NCBI GenBank assembly: GCA_002731315.1
Contig: PCBG01000007.1
Span: 34,152 to 43,746, forward strand
DNA from: Rhodospirillaceae bacterium
Lineage (GTDB): Bacteria; Pseudomonadota; Alphaproteobacteria; Puniceispirillales; Puniceispirillaceae
Reading direction: 5' to 3'
Length of the DNA: 9,595 nucleotides
In this document: piece after piece, positions 1 through 6,845 of the stretch
How positions within the stretch are numbered: position 1 is the stretch's first letter
Layout of the letters: each line of letters starts with the position of its first letter
Position numbers and translations under genes: made by a program
The notes under the pieces: generated by a model
Told to the model about the DNA's origin: nothing
Seen by the model: only the letters and a program-made list of their open reading frames with translations
Database searches by the model: none

Positions 1-1151
1 TGCGTTGCCAGCGTGGCAATATAGGCGGCACCGCTGGCCAGGATATCATCATTGAAATCATAGTCGCTGGTATGAAGCGGGCGTGCATGGGCGCCCGCGG
101 TGCCATTGCCGATCAGCATGAAACATCCCGGCACGGCCCGCGCCATATGGGCAAAATCCTCGGAAAACAGCTTTGGGTCGCACGCCGGATCAACCGGCTG
201 GCCAGTCAGACGGGCGGCACGTACCGCCTGCGCGGCGGAACCAGCGTCATTCTGCAAGGCTGGAAACACAGTGTCATAGATCAGGCTGATTTCAACATCA
301 TGTGCCTTTGCAATGCCTGACGCAAGCTGGCGCATATGGGTTTCGATGGCCTTGTTTGTGTCATCGCTGAGCGCGCGCGCATCCCCTTTCAGAACCGCGT
401 TCGAGGGCAGTATATTACGGCTGCCATCAGTGATGAATTCCGTGATCGACACCACACCGTTGCGCGCCGGATCGATCTTGCGCGCGACAACTGACTGCAG
501 CGCAGTGACAAGCTGTGCCCCGACAAGAATGGCATCGACACCCATATGCGGCAACGCGGCATGCCCGCCACGCGCCTGTATCGTGATTTCAAACAGGCTT
601 TCACTGGCGGTCATGGGTCCGGCACGGGTGGCAAAGCTTCCGGCTGGCATGCCGGGGATATTATGCATGGCAAATACCGCATCCGCCGGAAAGCGCGCAA
701 ACAGACCGTCATCAATCATCGCGCGGGCACCAAGCCCATTTTCCTCATTTGGCTGAAAAATGAATATTATGCGGCCGTTGAAATCATCCTGCGCCGCAAG
801 ATGGCAGGCCGCACCCAGCAACATGCTGGTATGGCCATCATTCCCGCAGGCATGCATCACGCCGTCATTCGTGGATGCCCATTCGGCAGTGCCTGTCTCG
901 GTAATGGGCAGTGCATCCATATCGGCGCGAAACGCGATGCTCCCCGGCCCGTTGCCACGTTGCAATATGCCGACGACGCCGGTTTTGCCAATGCTGCGAT
1001 GCACCTCCAGCCGGAAAGATTCCAACAAAGCTGCAACGCGCTCCGCAGTTCGTTCCTCGGCAAAGCCCGGTTCCGGATGGCGGTGAAAATCCCGCCGCCA
1101 TTCGGTCATCTGCGCAATCAGTTGTGGGTCAAAGATGCCGGCATCACTCAT
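1..1151 (-). CDS. M20D-family amidohydrolase (hippurate / N-acyl-amino-acid hydrolase type), 3' end outside window
   Basis: This is a metal-dependent amidohydrolase of peptidase family M20, subfamily D, which hydrolyses N-acyl or amide-linked amino acids in the cytoplasm. The substrate cannot be read from sequence. I translated 383 codons from the ATG at 1151; family members are usually about 385-395 residues, so only the last few are missing. Visible landmarks are HRHPEPGF near 23-30, RADMDALP at 75-82, ACGNDGH at 101-107, QPNEE at 133-137, H163, the lid-domain GGHAALPH at 195-202, SEDF at 330-333, and LH(359-360) followed by DYDFND. The family metal ligands Cys102, Glu137, His163 and His360 are present. 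The ligand normally written CGH is CGN here (Asn104), which is unusual. The ATG overlaps the stop of the upstream GMC gene as ATGA, which supports this start and suggests one transcript. Family assignment is firm; activity is uncertain. Confidence 0.9.
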   Translation of the reverse strand, partial: MSDAGIFDPQLIAQMTEWRRDFHRHPEPGFAEERTAERVAALLESFRLEVHRSIGKTGVVGILQRGNGPGSIAFRADMDALPITETGTAEWASTNDGVMHACGNDGHTSMLLGAACHLAAQDDFNGRIIFIFQPNEENGLGARAMIDDGLFARFPADAVFAMHNIPGMPAGSFATRAGPMTASESLFEITIQARGGHAALPHMGVDAILVGAQLVTALQSVVARKIDPARNGVVSITEFITDGSRNILPSNAVLKGDARALSDDTNKAIETHMRQLASGIAKAHDVEISLIYDTVFPALQNDAGSAAQAVRAARLTGQPVDPACDPKLFSEDFAHMARAVPGCFMLIGNGTAGAHARPLHTSDYDFNDDILASGAAYIATLAT

Positions 1152-2790
1152 TTGGCGTCCCCGTTTATCACATCGGATTTGATCATGTCGGCGGCCTTTT
1201 CTGCGATCATGATGGTTGGCGCGTTGGTGTTGCCGGATACAAGTGTCGGCATGACAGAGGCATCAACCACGCGCAGACTTCTGATATCGTGAACCCGCAA
1301 GCGCGAATCCACAACATCGCTATTCGATATGGATGGGCCCATGCGACAGGTTGAAACCGGATGGTACAGCGTCACTCCGGTCTCGCGAGCATAGGCCAGC
1401 AAATCGGCCGCGCTCGCCACATCTGCCCTGGGCTTCATTTCATGCGCCACATGGAGGACCATGATGTCGCTTTCCATGATCTGGAGGGCGATGCGCATGC
1501 CGGCAACATGCACGCGGCAATCTTCGTCATTGGCAAGATAGTTCGGACGAATTTCCGGCGTTGCTAATGGGTCCGCACTGGCGATATGAACGCTGCCACA
1601 GCTTTCCGGCCGCAGCTGGCATGGGCCGAAGGTCATGCCAGGGAAGCTGTCAAAAACGCGCTTTTCCGGGTTGGCAAAACTGGCATTGGCAATGTGGTAC
1701 TGGATGTCCGGTCCGGCAAGCCCAGCACGGCTACGGACAAACCCGGCCAGCATGCCTGCGGGCATGCTCAGGACGCCGCGTCGTGTCAGCGCATATTGAA
1801 GCACCGCACCCACAAGCCCGATACCGCGTGCATGATGGTTGATCGACAGTGGTGATGACAGCCGCCATGAAAGGCGTGAGATATAATGGTCTGCCAGATG
1901 TTCGCCAACGCCCTTGCGCGCTGCTGTGATAACGATCCCATGTGCCGCCAGAAGGGACGGATCCCCAATCCCGGACAGTTCAAGTATCTGCGGCGACTGG
2001 ATGGCGCCGGCCGCCAGAATAATTTCAAGACCGGCGTGTGCCGCGTGCGTCTTCCCGCGCCAGGAAAATTGAACAGATCGCGCCCGTGGCGCATGTCCCC
2101 CGACATCATCAAAGACAATGTTTGTAACATGCGCACCGGTAACGACCCGCAGATTGCGCTGCAGCCTCGCCAAGTCTAGATAGGCTTTTTTGCAGAAAAG
2201 CGCATGCCATGTTTCTGCGTCATCTGATAATAGGCAAACCCGTCCTGACGCGCACCGTTATAGTCCGGGTTTTGGTTATAGCCGCAGCTTTCTGCCGCTT
2301 CGATCACCCGGTCGAGGCCGTTATATTGGTTGCGCAATTGCGCGACATTCAGCGGTCTGCCACGGCCGTGAAACAGGTCATTATCTTCGGTAAATTCAGC
2401 ATGCTCAGCTTTGCGGAAGTAAGGAAGGATGTCGTCAAACCCCCACCCGCTATTGCCGCGTTGCGCCCATTCATCATAATCGGCGGCCTGTCCGCGCACG
2501 TACAGCATCGCATTGATGGCTGAAGATCCCCCCAGCACCTTGCCGCGCGGAATTTTGATCCGGCGGTTGCCGCTACTGGCTTCGGGCTCGCTTTCAAACA
2601 TCCAGTTCATGGCTGGATTAACCATGGTTTTGATATAGCCGGCCGGAATGTTGATCAGCGGGTTTCGGTCCTCGCCACCAGCTTCAATCAGCAAAACCGA
2701 CATGTCCAGATTCTCGCTCAATCGCGCCGCAAGAACACAGCCAGCCGATCCGCCGCCAATAATGATGTAGTCCTATTTGAACGCTGTCAT
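1148..2790 (-). pseudogene. GMC-family FAD oxidoreductase (choline dehydrogenase-like), disrupted by a nonsense codon and a frameshift
   Basis: GMC flavoproteins oxidise alcohols using bound FAD; this one resembles choline/alcohol dehydrogenases, substrate unknown. The gene would encode about 547 residues, normal for the family, but it is broken twice. Translation from the ATG at 2790 gives MTAFK and then TAG (2775-2773), directly before DYIIIGGGSAGCVLAARL, the FAD-binding GxGxxG. The next ATG, at 2721, lies past that motif. The frame is open to a TAG at 2178-2176, while homology continues in the -1 frame (AYLDLARLQRNL) from an A6 run at 2191-2186. Past the shift the family features are intact: the second GMC signature GAIQSPQILELSGIG, the YHPVSTCRMG histidine, and the C-terminal GNTNAPTIMIAEKAAD. 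The stop overlaps the ATG of the M20D gene. Alternatives to decay are sequence error or recoding at the slippery A AAA AAG. The TAG makes recoding alone insufficient. Confidence 0.85.
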
Positions 2791-2931
2791 CGCTGTTGTC
2801 CTGGAGTGCATCCACCACGCGATCCTTCCGTCTTCATAAGCAGGCGGCAACTGTAAAACCGGTGACAGCAGGCAGCGGGCCGCGTAGGTTCTGCAGACAC
2901 AGATGATCGCCAGACGCGCTGCGGAGGCACT

Positions 2932-3678
2932 ATGGAATTTGCAATTATCTGCCTGGTAGCAGCAGGCTTGTCGGGCGGTTTTATCAACGGGCTTGCTGGC
3001 TTCGGCACGGGGTTGTTTGCCCTTGGATGGTTGTTACAGGTCATGCCGCCACAGCAAGCAGTCGCCATCGTTGTGCTGGTTACTGTCTTGATCAGCATGC
3101 CCGGAGTCTGGAAAGTGCGGAAGCATATCCGGGCGCAGCGACAGGTCAGGTTTCTGGTGCCGGCCCTGATCGGTATGCCTTTGGGTTTCGGGCTTCTGCA
3201 GAGCCTCGACATGCGCATGCTTTCATTGCTGGTGGCAGCGTTAATGCTGGTTTATGGCGGCTATTTCAGTTTGCAGCGGAACCTACCTGTCATTTCCGGA
3301 AACTGGCATTCGGTTGATATGGGTGCCGGGTTCCTGGGGGGCGTGCTAGGGGCAATGTCCGGCTTGTCCGGCGCGGTGCCGTCAATGTGGATTGCCCTGC
3401 GACCATGGCCAAAGATTGAGCAGCGTGGCGCCCTCCAGCCATTCAATGTCGTGATTCTCGGTATAATGAGCATCCTCATGTGGCGTGAAGGGATATTCGA
3501 CATGGCGGTATTGCAGGCGATGTTGATTGTATTACCGGCCAGCCTTGCCGGCAGCCTGTTTGGCTTGTGGTGCTTCGGCAAGATGCCGGAAGGGCGCTAT
3601 TCACGGATTCTTATCGGACTTACGTTGGTGGCAGGTTTGGTGCTAATGGCGCGCACGCTTGCTGTTCAGTTTCCGTAA
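2932..3678 (+). CDS. TauE/SafE-family membrane permease (putative sulfite/organosulfonate-type anion exporter)
   Basis: This is a 248-residue, very hydrophobic protein of the TauE/SafE (DUF81) family in the inner membrane. Members are linked to export of sulfite, sulfoacetate or other small anions, but the substrate here cannot be told. I see about seven to eight membrane segments, roughly at 2-30, 42-58, 72-92, 95-115, 131-157, 168-184, 193-214 and 222-242. The family's internal duplication is visible: glycine-rich GGFINGLAGFGTG at 15-27 in the first half is echoed by GGVLGAMSGLSGAV at 136-149 in the second. The start is supported by GGAGG at 2923-2927, four bases before the ATG. The gene is divergent from the broken GMC gene and lies 27 bases before tag on the same strand, so the two may be co-transcribed, although they share no obvious pathway. 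Confidence 0.88.
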   Translation: MEFAIICLVAAGLSGGFINGLAGFGTGLFALGWLLQVMPPQQAVAIVVLVTVLISMPGVWKVRKHIRAQRQVRFLVPALIGMPLGFGLLQSLDMRMLSLLVAALMLVYGGYFSLQRNLPVISGNWHSVDMGAGFLGGVLGAMSGLSGAVPSMWIALRPWPKIEQRGALQPFNVVILGIMSILMWREGIFDMAVLQAMLIVLPASLAGSLFGLWCFGKMPEGRYSRILIGLTLVAGLVLMARTLAVQFP

Positions 3679-3705
3679 TCGTTTTCGAGAGCCAGAAAAG
3701 GGCAC

Positions 3706-4317
3706 ATGATGGACCAGCAGAATGATGATCCTCTGATGTCAGCTGACGGCGTGCGTCGGTGTTTTGGCACGGCGGCGGGACAGCATGTGTTGGCATGCTA
3801 TCATGACGAGGAATGGGGTGTGCCTGTCCATGACGATCGGCATCTTTTCGAGATGCTGACCCTTGAGGGCGCACAGGCCGGTCTCAGTTGGGATGTCGTT
3901 TTGCGCAAACGTGCAGGTTACCGCGCTGCCTTTCATAATTTTGACGTTGGTCGGGTAGCTGCAATGGACGATACTGCGCTGCTGGACCTGCGCATTAATC
4001 CATGCATCGTTCGGAACAGGTTGAAAATTGCTTCGGTGCGCAGCAATGCCAGAGCTATTCTTGCCCTAACGCAGACCCATGCTAGCTTTGATGCCTATCT
4101 TTGGGGTTTCGCCGATGGCCAGCCAGTTATCAACCGCTTTGACAGCATTTCTGATGTGCCCGCTACGACACCGTTGAGCGACCAGGTGTCAAAGGATATG
4201 AAACGTCGCGGTTTCAGTTTTGTCGGCAGCACCATCATTTATGCCTTCATGCAGGGTATTGGAATGGTGAATGATCATGTTGATGGCTGCTGGCGGCGGT
4301 CAAAACAGGCGCGATAA
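3706..4317 (+). CDS. tag: 3-methyladenine DNA glycosylase I
   Basis: Tag removes 3-methyladenine from alkylated DNA, starting base excision repair in the cytoplasm. The 203-residue protein aligns by eye along the whole length of E. coli Tag (187 residues), with a 15-residue N-terminal extension. The zinc-site residues are all present: Cys19, His33 (in CYHDEEWG), His191 and Cys195 (in NDHVDGC). The base-pocket residues correspond as Tyr32, Trp37, Glu54 (in LEG) and Trp62 (in AGLSW). RRGFSFVGSTIIYAFMQ at 167-183 is the conserved C-terminal helix region. AAAAGGG ends four bases before the first of two adjacent ATG codons, so either Met1 or Met2 could start translation. The gene follows the TauE-type permease after 27 bases and converges with the acyltransferase gene. 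Function is well supported. Confidence 0.95.
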   Translation: MMDQQNDDPLMSADGVRRCFGTAAGQHVLACYHDEEWGVPVHDDRHLFEMLTLEGAQAGLSWDVVLRKRAGYRAAFHNFDVGRVAAMDDTALLDLRINPCIVRNRLKIASVRSNARAILALTQTHASFDAYLWGFADGQPVINRFDSISDVPATTPLSDQVSKDMKRRGFSFVGSTIIYAFMQGIGMVNDHVDGCWRRSKQAR

Positions 4318-4568
4318 CGAACGCGGGACTGAAGCGCCCCGTGCCGGCCCATTCTCTTTGGGAGAAGGCATCATTGCAGAGTATTTTGGCGATGGGTATC
4401 AAGATTACAGAACATTCGTTCGTTCACCTCGACGAGTTCGAGCGCGCCAAGCTTGCGCTGGTCTTTCTTTTGCATCTTGTTGTGTTCGAAACTGGTGCTG
4501 CAGTGTGGCAGTCCAGCCAGACGCATCCGTTGGTCGGTCTCCGATTTTGATTGCCAGTTGGATGATGA

Positions 4569-5387
4569 TCATAGCAAACCATAAGTATGGTCACGCAGAT
4601 GCTCGATGATCGCCTTGCGGTCTGGCAGCTGCGCCAGCGCGTCGGCATGTAACGTTTTGCGCATTGTCAGCGACACGGTGGTTCCCATCAGTTTGCAGAT
4701 TTCACGAAACATAAGCGAATAGGCCAGTGTCAGGCTGATTTTGCGCGCCGCTTGAAATAGAACTGAATTTTGCCCATCAAATAGGAATGGAACCGTCGTC
4801 GTGCCCGGTTGTGTTGCCAGTTTGCCGGCATAGGTCTTCCATTCCTTATCATAGGCATCACCAATTAAATTCGGTGCCAGCGAGATTGCCCCTGCGGGAA
4901 AAATGATCACGGCACCGCCCTGACGCAGATACTTCGCCGCTTCCTTGCGCGTCTGGATGTTGGTCTGCAGAGCGGCTTCTGTTTCATCGAAATCAACCGG
5001 TAGGATTTTGTCCATTGTGGCTGGTGCTTGACGCAATACTCGATGGGTTATGATTTTGTAATCAGATCTGACTTGAGCCACGAGGGCGCAAAGAACCAGG
5101 CCGTCGACCACGCCATAGGGATGGTTTGCGACAATCAAGGTAGATCCACTGTGCGGAATTTCAGCGCCAAAATCACGATGCAGCTGAATTGAGATGTTCA
5201 ACCTTTCCAGCGCATCTGACCAGAAGCTGTCAAAGGGACGTTGCTCATCTACATAGTCAAAATAGAGCTTGCGAATCTTTGGCTGACCGCTGATGCGCTC
5301 TATGCTCCGTATAAAGGCATTTGAAATTGGCCCCATCTCGCCATCGGCGAAAGAAAAAATGGGGTGTGCGGCTTGAGTCGACGGCAT
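4569..5387 (-). CDS. PlsC-like acyltransferase of the putative-hemolysin / ornithine-lipid (OlsA-like) type
   Basis: This protein of about 272 residues belongs to the lysophospholipid acyltransferase superfamily, which transfers acyl chains to lipid acceptors at the inner face of the membrane. The acyltransferase box is ANHPYGVVDG at 87-96, with His89 and Asp95 as the likely catalytic pair. A second block, GGAVIIFPAGAISLAP at 157-172, holds the FPAG motif expected for the acceptor-binding region. The NHPxGxxDG form is what I associate with the COG3176 putative-hemolysin branch rather than classical PlsC (HxxxxD). The acceptor is therefore unknown; ornithine lipid or lysophosphatidate are possible. 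I prefer the ATG at 5387 because an AGGGG stretch (5399-5395) lies about seven bases upstream. A GTG one codon earlier is also open. The gene is divergent from proteorhodopsin across a long spacer and convergent with tag. Confidence 0.82.
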   Translation of the reverse strand: MPSTQAAHPIFSFADGEMGPISNAFIRSIERISGQPKIRKLYFDYVDEQRPFDSFWSDALERLNISIQLHRDFGAEIPHSGSTLIVANHPYGVVDGLVLCALVAQVRSDYKIITHRVLRQAPATMDKILPVDFDETEAALQTNIQTRKEAAKYLRQGGAVIIFPAGAISLAPNLIGDAYDKEWKTYAGKLATQPGTTTVPFLFDGQNSVLFQAARKISLTLAYSLMFREICKLMGTTVSLTMRKTLHADALAQLPDRKAIIEHLRDHTYGLL

Positions 5388-5898
5388 CACACCACCCCTG
5401 GGCGATTGACAATATAATTGTGTATATCAGGCTGAAATGACAAAATTTTGGAGTTCCTATGATTTTACATTTTCCGGCGCGATTTACTCCGCGTTGCAGT
5501 TTTTCAAATCACCAATTTCAAGCTAGCAAAGCCTGCAGCTGGCGGCAATCACAGCCCGTAGGCCCCGCTTACGCTGCACATGGCTATACAGGAAGACGGC
5601 GGGCCAATCTGCCCGTTTGAAGGCGTTGTCCTGTGTTATTTATGCACGGCTTGGCACAAATTTATACAAACTGGGTCATTTAGGACATTTCGTCGAATTT
5701 TATAAAAATTGAATGAATATAGTATATTAGTCATTTTTTGTGCGAATTTTAGGTTGATTGTTGCGAATTTGTCAAAACTGTTTTTTATATATTAATCCAT
5801 TGATTAGAATAGAATAATTAACGCTCTGCCCAGCGTAGCTTAAAACGGGCCGGTTAGTAATTGCGCCTTTGTTGTTTCAGTAGATAGGGTGTCAAGGC

Positions 5899-5945
5899 TG
5901 TGGGTGGGTCAAAGTGTCGCGACGTCGGTTTAAACTCATCCCACA
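5899..5945 (+). promoter_or_regulatory. Possible leader hairpin upstream of the proteorhodopsin start
   Basis: TGTGGG (5899-5904) pairs with CCCACA (5940-5945). After one bulged T (5939), TGGGT (5905-5909) pairs with ACTCA (5934-5938) including one G-T pair. Two mismatches and a few more weak pairs follow towards a loop that contains the palindrome GTCGCGAC (5916-5923). The structure ends 12 bases before the GGAGG of proteorhodopsin. It could be an RNA structure in the leader, if transcription starts upstream, or an operator. There is no T-run, so it is not an intrinsic terminator. Confidence 0.4.
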
Positions 5946-5957
5946 CTTTTCGTTAAC

Positions 5958-5962
5958 GGAGG
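5958..5962 (+). promoter_or_regulatory. Strong ribosome binding site of proteorhodopsin
   Basis: GGAGG lies seven bases before the ATG at 5970 in an A/T-rich context, a near-ideal site. It fixes the start and fits a highly translated gene. The downstream crt genes have much poorer sites. Confidence 0.85.
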
Positions 5963-5969
5963 TTAAATT

Positions 5970-6746
5970 ATGAAACCATCTTTGGGTATGACAGCTAAGG
6001 TCGGTCTGCTAGTCGCTGGCTTAGTTTCGCTCCCATCTATCGCTAATGCTGCTACAGCTATGTTGGCCACGAATGACTACGTTGGTATTTCGTTCTGGAC
6101 AATTTCAATGGCTATGGTTGCTGCTTCGATTTTCTTCTTGATGGAAGCTGGCCGTTTGCCAGGCAAGTGGAAAACAGCAATGACAATCGGCGCCCTGGTG
6201 CAGATTATCGCAGCTGTCCACTACTTCTATATGAGAGATGTATGGGTAATGACTGGTGATACGCCGACGGTATATCGTTATGTCGATTGGCTTATCACGG
6301 TTCCACTGCAAATGGTTGAATTCTACTTCATCCTGGCAGCTGTTGCAGCTGTTAGCGGTGGCATTTTCTGGCGGCTGCTCATTGGTTCGCTTGTCATGCT
6401 GGTTGCTGGTTATGCCGGTGAAGCAGGACTTGTGAATGCATGGCTCGGCTTTGTTGTCGGGATGGCAGGCTGGTTCTATATCCTGTATGAGATCTTTGCG
6501 GGTGAAGCTGGCAAAGCATCAGCTGAGCAGGCTCCTGAGTCGGTCCAATCAGCATTTTCAACAATGCGCTGGATCGTGACGATTGGCTGGGCAATTTACC
6601 CATTGGGTTATTTCCTAGGCTATCTGAACGGTGCTGCCGACGCAGTAACTCTGAACGTGATTTACAACATCGCTGACGTTGTAAATAAGATCGCGTTCGT
6701 AGCGGTTATCTGGGCAGCAGCAAATGCTGAAGCTTCAAAGGCCTAA
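5970..6746 (+). CDS. Proteorhodopsin, blue-absorbing type light-driven proton pump
   Basis: This 258-residue retinal protein of the inner membrane uses light to export protons. The N-terminus (MKPSLGMTAK, a hydrophobic stretch, ANA at 25-27) looks like a cleavable signal peptide, as in other proteorhodopsins. Seven membrane helices follow. All pump residues are present: Asp106 (proton acceptor, in RYVDW), Thr110, Glu117 (proton donor), His84 (the His that tunes the acceptor pKa), Arg103, and Lys240 (retinal Schiff base, in DVVNKIAF). These match Asp97, Thr101, Glu108, His75, Arg94 and Lys231 of the reference green protein with a constant offset of nine. The spectral-tuning position (105 in the reference) is Gln114, in TVPLQMVEF, the residue of blue-absorbing forms. 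Alanine codons are mainly GCT/GCA, unlike the GCC/GCG-rich neighbours. A strong ribosome binding site and an intrinsic terminator flank the gene, so it can be a single-gene transcript. Identification is near certain. Confidence 0.98.
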   Translation: MKPSLGMTAKVGLLVAGLVSLPSIANAATAMLATNDYVGISFWTISMAMVAASIFFLMEAGRLPGKWKTAMTIGALVQIIAAVHYFYMRDVWVMTGDTPTVYRYVDWLITVPLQMVEFYFILAAVAAVSGGIFWRLLIGSLVMLVAGYAGEAGLVNAWLGFVVGMAGWFYILYEIFAGEAGKASAEQAPESVQSAFSTMRWIVTIGWAIYPLGYFLGYLNGAADAVTLNVIYNIADVVNKIAFVAVIWAAANAEASKA

Positions 6747-6759
6747 ATAAAAGTATGTT

Positions 6760-6796
6760 GAGGACAGTGTGTGAGCACTGTCCTCTCTTTTTTTTT
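6760..6796 (+). terminator. Rho-independent terminator after proteorhodopsin
   Basis: GAGGACAGTG (6760-6769) and CACTGTCCTC (6776-6785) form a perfect 10-bp stem with a TGTGAG loop, followed by TCT and then nine T residues (6788-6796). It starts 14 bases after the proteorhodopsin stop and ends 50 bases before the crtE ATG. The gene is thus closed off from the carotenoid genes, unless polymerase reads through. It would also argue against translation starting at the GTG at 6771, inside the hairpin. Confidence 0.93.
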
Positions 6797-6845
6797 CGTT
6801 ATAGAGCGCAACAGCCCCGGGCCACAAACAGCAAAGTCGGTAGAA

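Larger units (their letters stand above)
5388..5969. promoter_or_regulatory. Gene-free spacer between the acyltransferase and proteorhodopsin genes, containing their divergent promoters
   Basis: I see no convincing coding region in these 582 bases. The part up to about 5640 has mixed composition, with a small hairpin (CGGGC at 5600-5604, GCCCG at 5611-5615, then TTT) too weak to call a terminator. From about 5640 to 5820 the DNA is strongly AT-rich with several TATATT/TATTAA-like words, and this is where I would look for the proteorhodopsin promoter. One candidate pair is TTGTCA (5769-5774) with TATTAA (5790-5795), but its spacing of 15 is short, so it is only a suggestion. TGCGAATTT occurs twice, 21 bases apart (5741 and 5762). 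The last 70 bases hold a possible leader hairpin and the ribosome binding site. Confidence 0.55.

Noticed and set aside
72..1354. Several plus-strand open frames across 72-1354
   Set aside because: They are antisense to the M20D gene and the start of the GMC gene, whose minus-strand translations carry clear family motifs throughout; the plus-strand products resemble nothing.
3181..3581. Minus-strand open frames opposite the TauE-type permease
   Set aside because: These are shadows of a well-supported membrane protein gene on the plus strand, with no domain features of their own.
4441..4459. Possible bidirectional terminator AGCGC/GCGCT between convergent tag and acyltransferase genes
   Set aside because: The stem is only five pairs with a nine-base loop, and no T-run follows directly on either strand.
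4341..4550. Small open frame of 69 codons (GTG start; ATG alternative at 4392) between tag and the acyltransferase gene
   Set aside because: There is no recognisable family and no well-placed ribosome binding site, and it lies at the junction of convergent genes. A real small protein cannot be excluded, but I cannot support it.
5600..5618. Hairpin CGGGC-CAATCT-GCCCG followed by TTT, as a terminator or small RNA end
   Set aside because: Five pairs and three T residues are too weak, and no promoter or upstream gene on the plus strand needs it.
6771..6845. A 25-codon N-terminal extension of CrtE from the GTG at 6771
   Set aside because: It starts inside the loop of the terminator hairpin, runs through its T-tract (giving SFFF), has no ribosome binding site, and adds nothing conserved. 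The ATG at 6846 gives a normal-length enzyme.
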